NCBI RefSeq assembly: GCF_018130245.1
Contig: NZ_JAFCKP010000003.1
Coordinates: forward strand, 434,001-498,000
DNA length: 64,000 nt
Source of the DNA: Bradyrhizobium sp. SZCCT0231
GTDB lineage: Bacteria > Pseudomonadota > Alphaproteobacteria > Rhizobiales > Xanthobacteraceae
Reading direction: 5' to 3'
Of this stretch, positions 62,575 through 64,000 are shown piece after piece. A program made the translations under genes and the position numbers. Below the pieces are notes generated by a model. It saw only the letters and a program-made list of their open reading frames with translations. It ran no database searches and was not told the DNA's origin. The number at the start of each line of letters is the position of its first letter. Position 1 is the stretch's first letter.

Positions 62575-63015
62575 ATGGCCGCCAAGCTCGGGACATCGAA
62601 GCTCGGCTCGCGCGGCGACCCCGGCGAACTCGAGGTCACCCACGAGATCAACGTCACCCCGTTCATCGACGTCATGCTGGTGCTTCTGATCATCTTCATG
62701 GTCGCCGCTCCGCTTGCCACCGTCGACATCGGCGTCGATCTGCCGGCGACCGCGGCCGAACCGGCGCCGCGGCCCGACAAGCCGGTGTTCGTCACCGTCA
62801 AGCCGGACCTGTCGATCGCGGTGGGGGAGGACATGGTAGGTCGCGACGCGCTCAGCACCTCGCTCGATGCCGCCACCAAAGGCCGCAAGGACGAGCGCAT
62901 CTATCTGCGCGCCGACAAGGCCGTCTCCTATGGCGACCTGATGGAGGTGATGAACACCTTGCGCAATGCCGGCTATCTCAAGGTCGCCCTCGTCGGCCTC
63001 GACGGACGCAGCTGA
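62575..63015 (+). CDS. exbD: TonB-system energiser ExbD
   Basis: Partner of ExbB, 146 residues with one helix (about 28-48) that carries the proton-conducting Asp in INVTPFIDVMLVLLIIFMV. The periplasmic domain ends LRNAGYLKVALVGLDGR as in the ExbD family. The spacing to exbB is 3 bases. The stop overlaps the start of tonB by one base. Confidence 0.94.
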   Translation: MAAKLGTSKLGSRGDPGELEVTHEINVTPFIDVMLVLLIIFMVAAPLATVDIGVDLPATAAEPAPRPDKPVFVTVKPDLSIAVGEDMVGRDALSTSLDAATKGRKDERIYLRADKAVSYGDLMEVMNTLRNAGYLKVALVGLDGRS

Positions 63016-63842
63016 TGGCCGCGAACGCTTTCGCCCTGCACGAGCCGCTCGGCGAGCGCGAGGGCGCGCGCTGGGGCGCCTCTGGCGCGGTGATCGTGGC
63101 GTTGCATGTCGCCGCCGCGCTGCTTGCAATGAGCTGGCTGAGACACGCGCCGGACGAGGGCGTCAACATGCCCGCCATCCTGATCGACATGACACCGGAG
63201 ACGTCGGCGCCGCAGTCGACGCCGCTCGATATTGCGCCGGGGCCGGTGATGCAGCAGGCCGACGCCTCGCCGCCGGAGCCGATGCAGCAGCAGGTCGTCG
63301 AAGAAATGCTTCCGCCGACGCCGCCGCAGGAGAAGCCGGACGTGGTTGCGCCGCCGGAGCGGAAGCTCGAGCCGGTTCCGCCGAAGCCGGAGCCGGCGAA
63401 GATTGCGCCGGTCGAGAAGCTGGCGCCGGCAAAGCCCACGGTGGTCCGCCCCGACGCGCGGAAGCCGTCGGATGCGCCACCCGCGCCGCGCACCAGCGCG
63501 CCGCCGCGTGCGGAGCGCCAGGCCCCGCTCGCATCCGCCGTGAGTGCGGGCTCGGTCGCTTCCGCGATCGCGTCGTACAACCAGCGGGTCCGCGCGCATC
63601 TGATGCGTTTCCACCAATACCCGGCAAGCGCCAATGGCCAGAAGGGCGTGGCCAAGCTGAGTTTCACGCTCGGGCGCGGCGGACAGGTCTTGTCCAGCCG
63701 TCTCGCTGGCTCTTCGGGCGTCGCAGTCCTCGACGCCCAGGCGATGGCGATGTTGCGCCAGGCTCAGCCATTTCCGCCGGCCCCACCCGAGATCACCTAT
63801 GCAACGGTCCCCATCAGCATCGGCGTGGCGTTCGGGTATTAG
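63015..63842 (+). CDS. tonB: energy-transducing protein TonB
   Basis: Inner-membrane protein of 275 residues. A transmembrane helix (about 23-43) with the SxxxH-type start, a long Pro/Glu/Lys-rich periplasmic stretch (about 60-165) and a C-terminal TonB domain (about 185-275; RFHQYPASANGQKGVAKLSFTLGRGGQVL, VLDAQAMAMLRQAQPFPPAP) are visible. It transfers energy to the haem receptor of the operon. A 12-base terminator stem follows 15 bases after the stop. Confidence 0.93.
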   Translation: MAANAFALHEPLGEREGARWGASGAVIVALHVAAALLAMSWLRHAPDEGVNMPAILIDMTPETSAPQSTPLDIAPGPVMQQADASPPEPMQQQVVEEMLPPTPPQEKPDVVAPPERKLEPVPPKPEPAKIAPVEKLAPAKPTVVRPDARKPSDAPPAPRTSAPPRAERQAPLASAVSAGSVASAIASYNQRVRAHLMRFHQYPASANGQKGVAKLSFTLGRGGQVLSSRLAGSSGVAVLDAQAMAMLRQAQPFPPAPPEITYATVPISIGVAFGY

Positions 63843-63856
63843 TGACTGGCGGTGAA

Positions 63857-63885
63857 CTCCTCTCCCGCGCGAAGCGGGAGAGGAG
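63857..63885. terminator. bidirectional terminator after tonB
   Basis: Perfect 12-base stem CTCCTCTCCCGC / GCGGGAGAGGAG with a 5-base loop, between the rightward tonB and a leftward gene that starts beyond the window. Confidence 0.75.
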
Positions 63886-63896
63886 AGAGCGACGCC

Positions 63897-64000
63897 TCAC
63901 TTCGCCTTCAGGAAATCCGCGACCTCGAGCAGCACGAACTCGTTGTCGTCGGCCTTGTTGGGATCGCGGCTAGAGGAGAACGGCAGGTTGTTGTCGTTAC
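63897..64000 (-). CDS. C-terminal fragment of an unidentified protein
   Basis: Only the last 34 residues lie in the window, ending RDPNKADDNEFVLLEVADFLKAK before the TGA at 63897-63899. The frame is open to the window end and shows G/C-rich third positions. It continues off the right edge. Too little is present to name the protein. Confidence 0.6.
   Translation of the reverse strand, partial: NDNNLPFSSSRDPNKADDNEFVLLEVADFLKAK

Noticed and set aside
60754-63129. Leftward open frame of 791 residues opposite hmuQ-hutX-exbB-exbD
   Set aside because: Runs across four well-identified rightward genes and reads as Arg/Ala/Gly-rich shadow.

Overview
The window looks like a chromosomal segment of a Bradyrhizobium-type alphaproteobacterium. 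The evidence is strongly GC-rich DNA with G/C-ending codons, a complete rhizobial hmu haem-uptake locus (HemP/HmuP, HmuTUV, a haem receptor, HmuQ, HutX, ExbBD-TonB), a nirV/nirK/hemN/nnrR/nnrS denitrification block with FixK2/NnrR-type boxes, an alphaproteobacterial aa3-oxidase subunit IV next to split pntAA/pntAB/pntB, and dispersed composite palindromic repeats. I see no rRNA, tRNA, IS element, prophage or CRISPR array.

Layout. 0-6.2 kb: an L,D-transpeptidase, an orphan NtrC-type regulator and an M3 oligoendopeptidase with an unusual Lys/Ala/Pro-rich tail. 6.2-6.9 kb: an AbrB-Doc toxin-antitoxin pair with a palindromic operator. 6.9-10.3 kb: oxidase subunit IV, proton-translocating transhydrogenase and a 56-aa protein. 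10.3-16.4 kb: hydrolase, NhaD-like and ChaA-like antiporters, cupin, two envelope proteins and ribosomal S21. 16.6-21.4 kb: aquaporin, purEK, a diguanylate cyclase and a run of very small genes including two DUF465 proteins. 21.5-27.5 kb: an L-2-hydroxyglutarate oxidase-like flavoprotein, a PAS-GGDEF-EAL protein, GlpD and a ParE-type toxin-antitoxin pair. 27.7-34.1 kb: a polyamine-type ABC set (ATPase plus two permeases), an orphan immunity-like small gene and a sugar ABC set (binding protein plus two permeases). 34.3-37.9 kb: a LysR regulator divergent from a PrpF/4-oxalomesaconate tautomerase-family protein and a DctA carrier. 38-44.5 kb: AsmA, 3-oxoacid CoA-transferase A/B and a ferric-iron ABC pair.

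44.6-51.4 kb is the denitrification block. Copper nitrite reductase (nirK) and nirV, a small membrane protein, hemN, a DUF1858 protein, nnrR and nnrS are served by four FNR-family boxes within about 3.4 kb. This suggests one low-oxygen/nitric-oxide response. 51.4-55.1 kb carries an AraC regulator, a LuxR-type regulator whose phospho-acceptor Asp is Glu, and a MuiA-like protein.

55.1-63.8 kb is the haem block. hemP-hmuTUV run leftward and the TonB-dependent receptor, haem monooxygenase, HutX and exbB-exbD-tonB run rightward, giving outer-membrane capture, energised import, periplasmic transfer, inner-membrane transport and cytoplasmic haem handling. The last 100 bases hold the C-terminus of an unidentified leftward gene.

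No wholly new multi-gene system is evident. The best leads are the unnamed small genes wired into the denitrification boxes, the Glu-substituted receiver regulator, the AbrB-Doc pairing, the tandem Irr-like boxes upstream of the iron transporter and the peptidase with a histone-H1-like tail.
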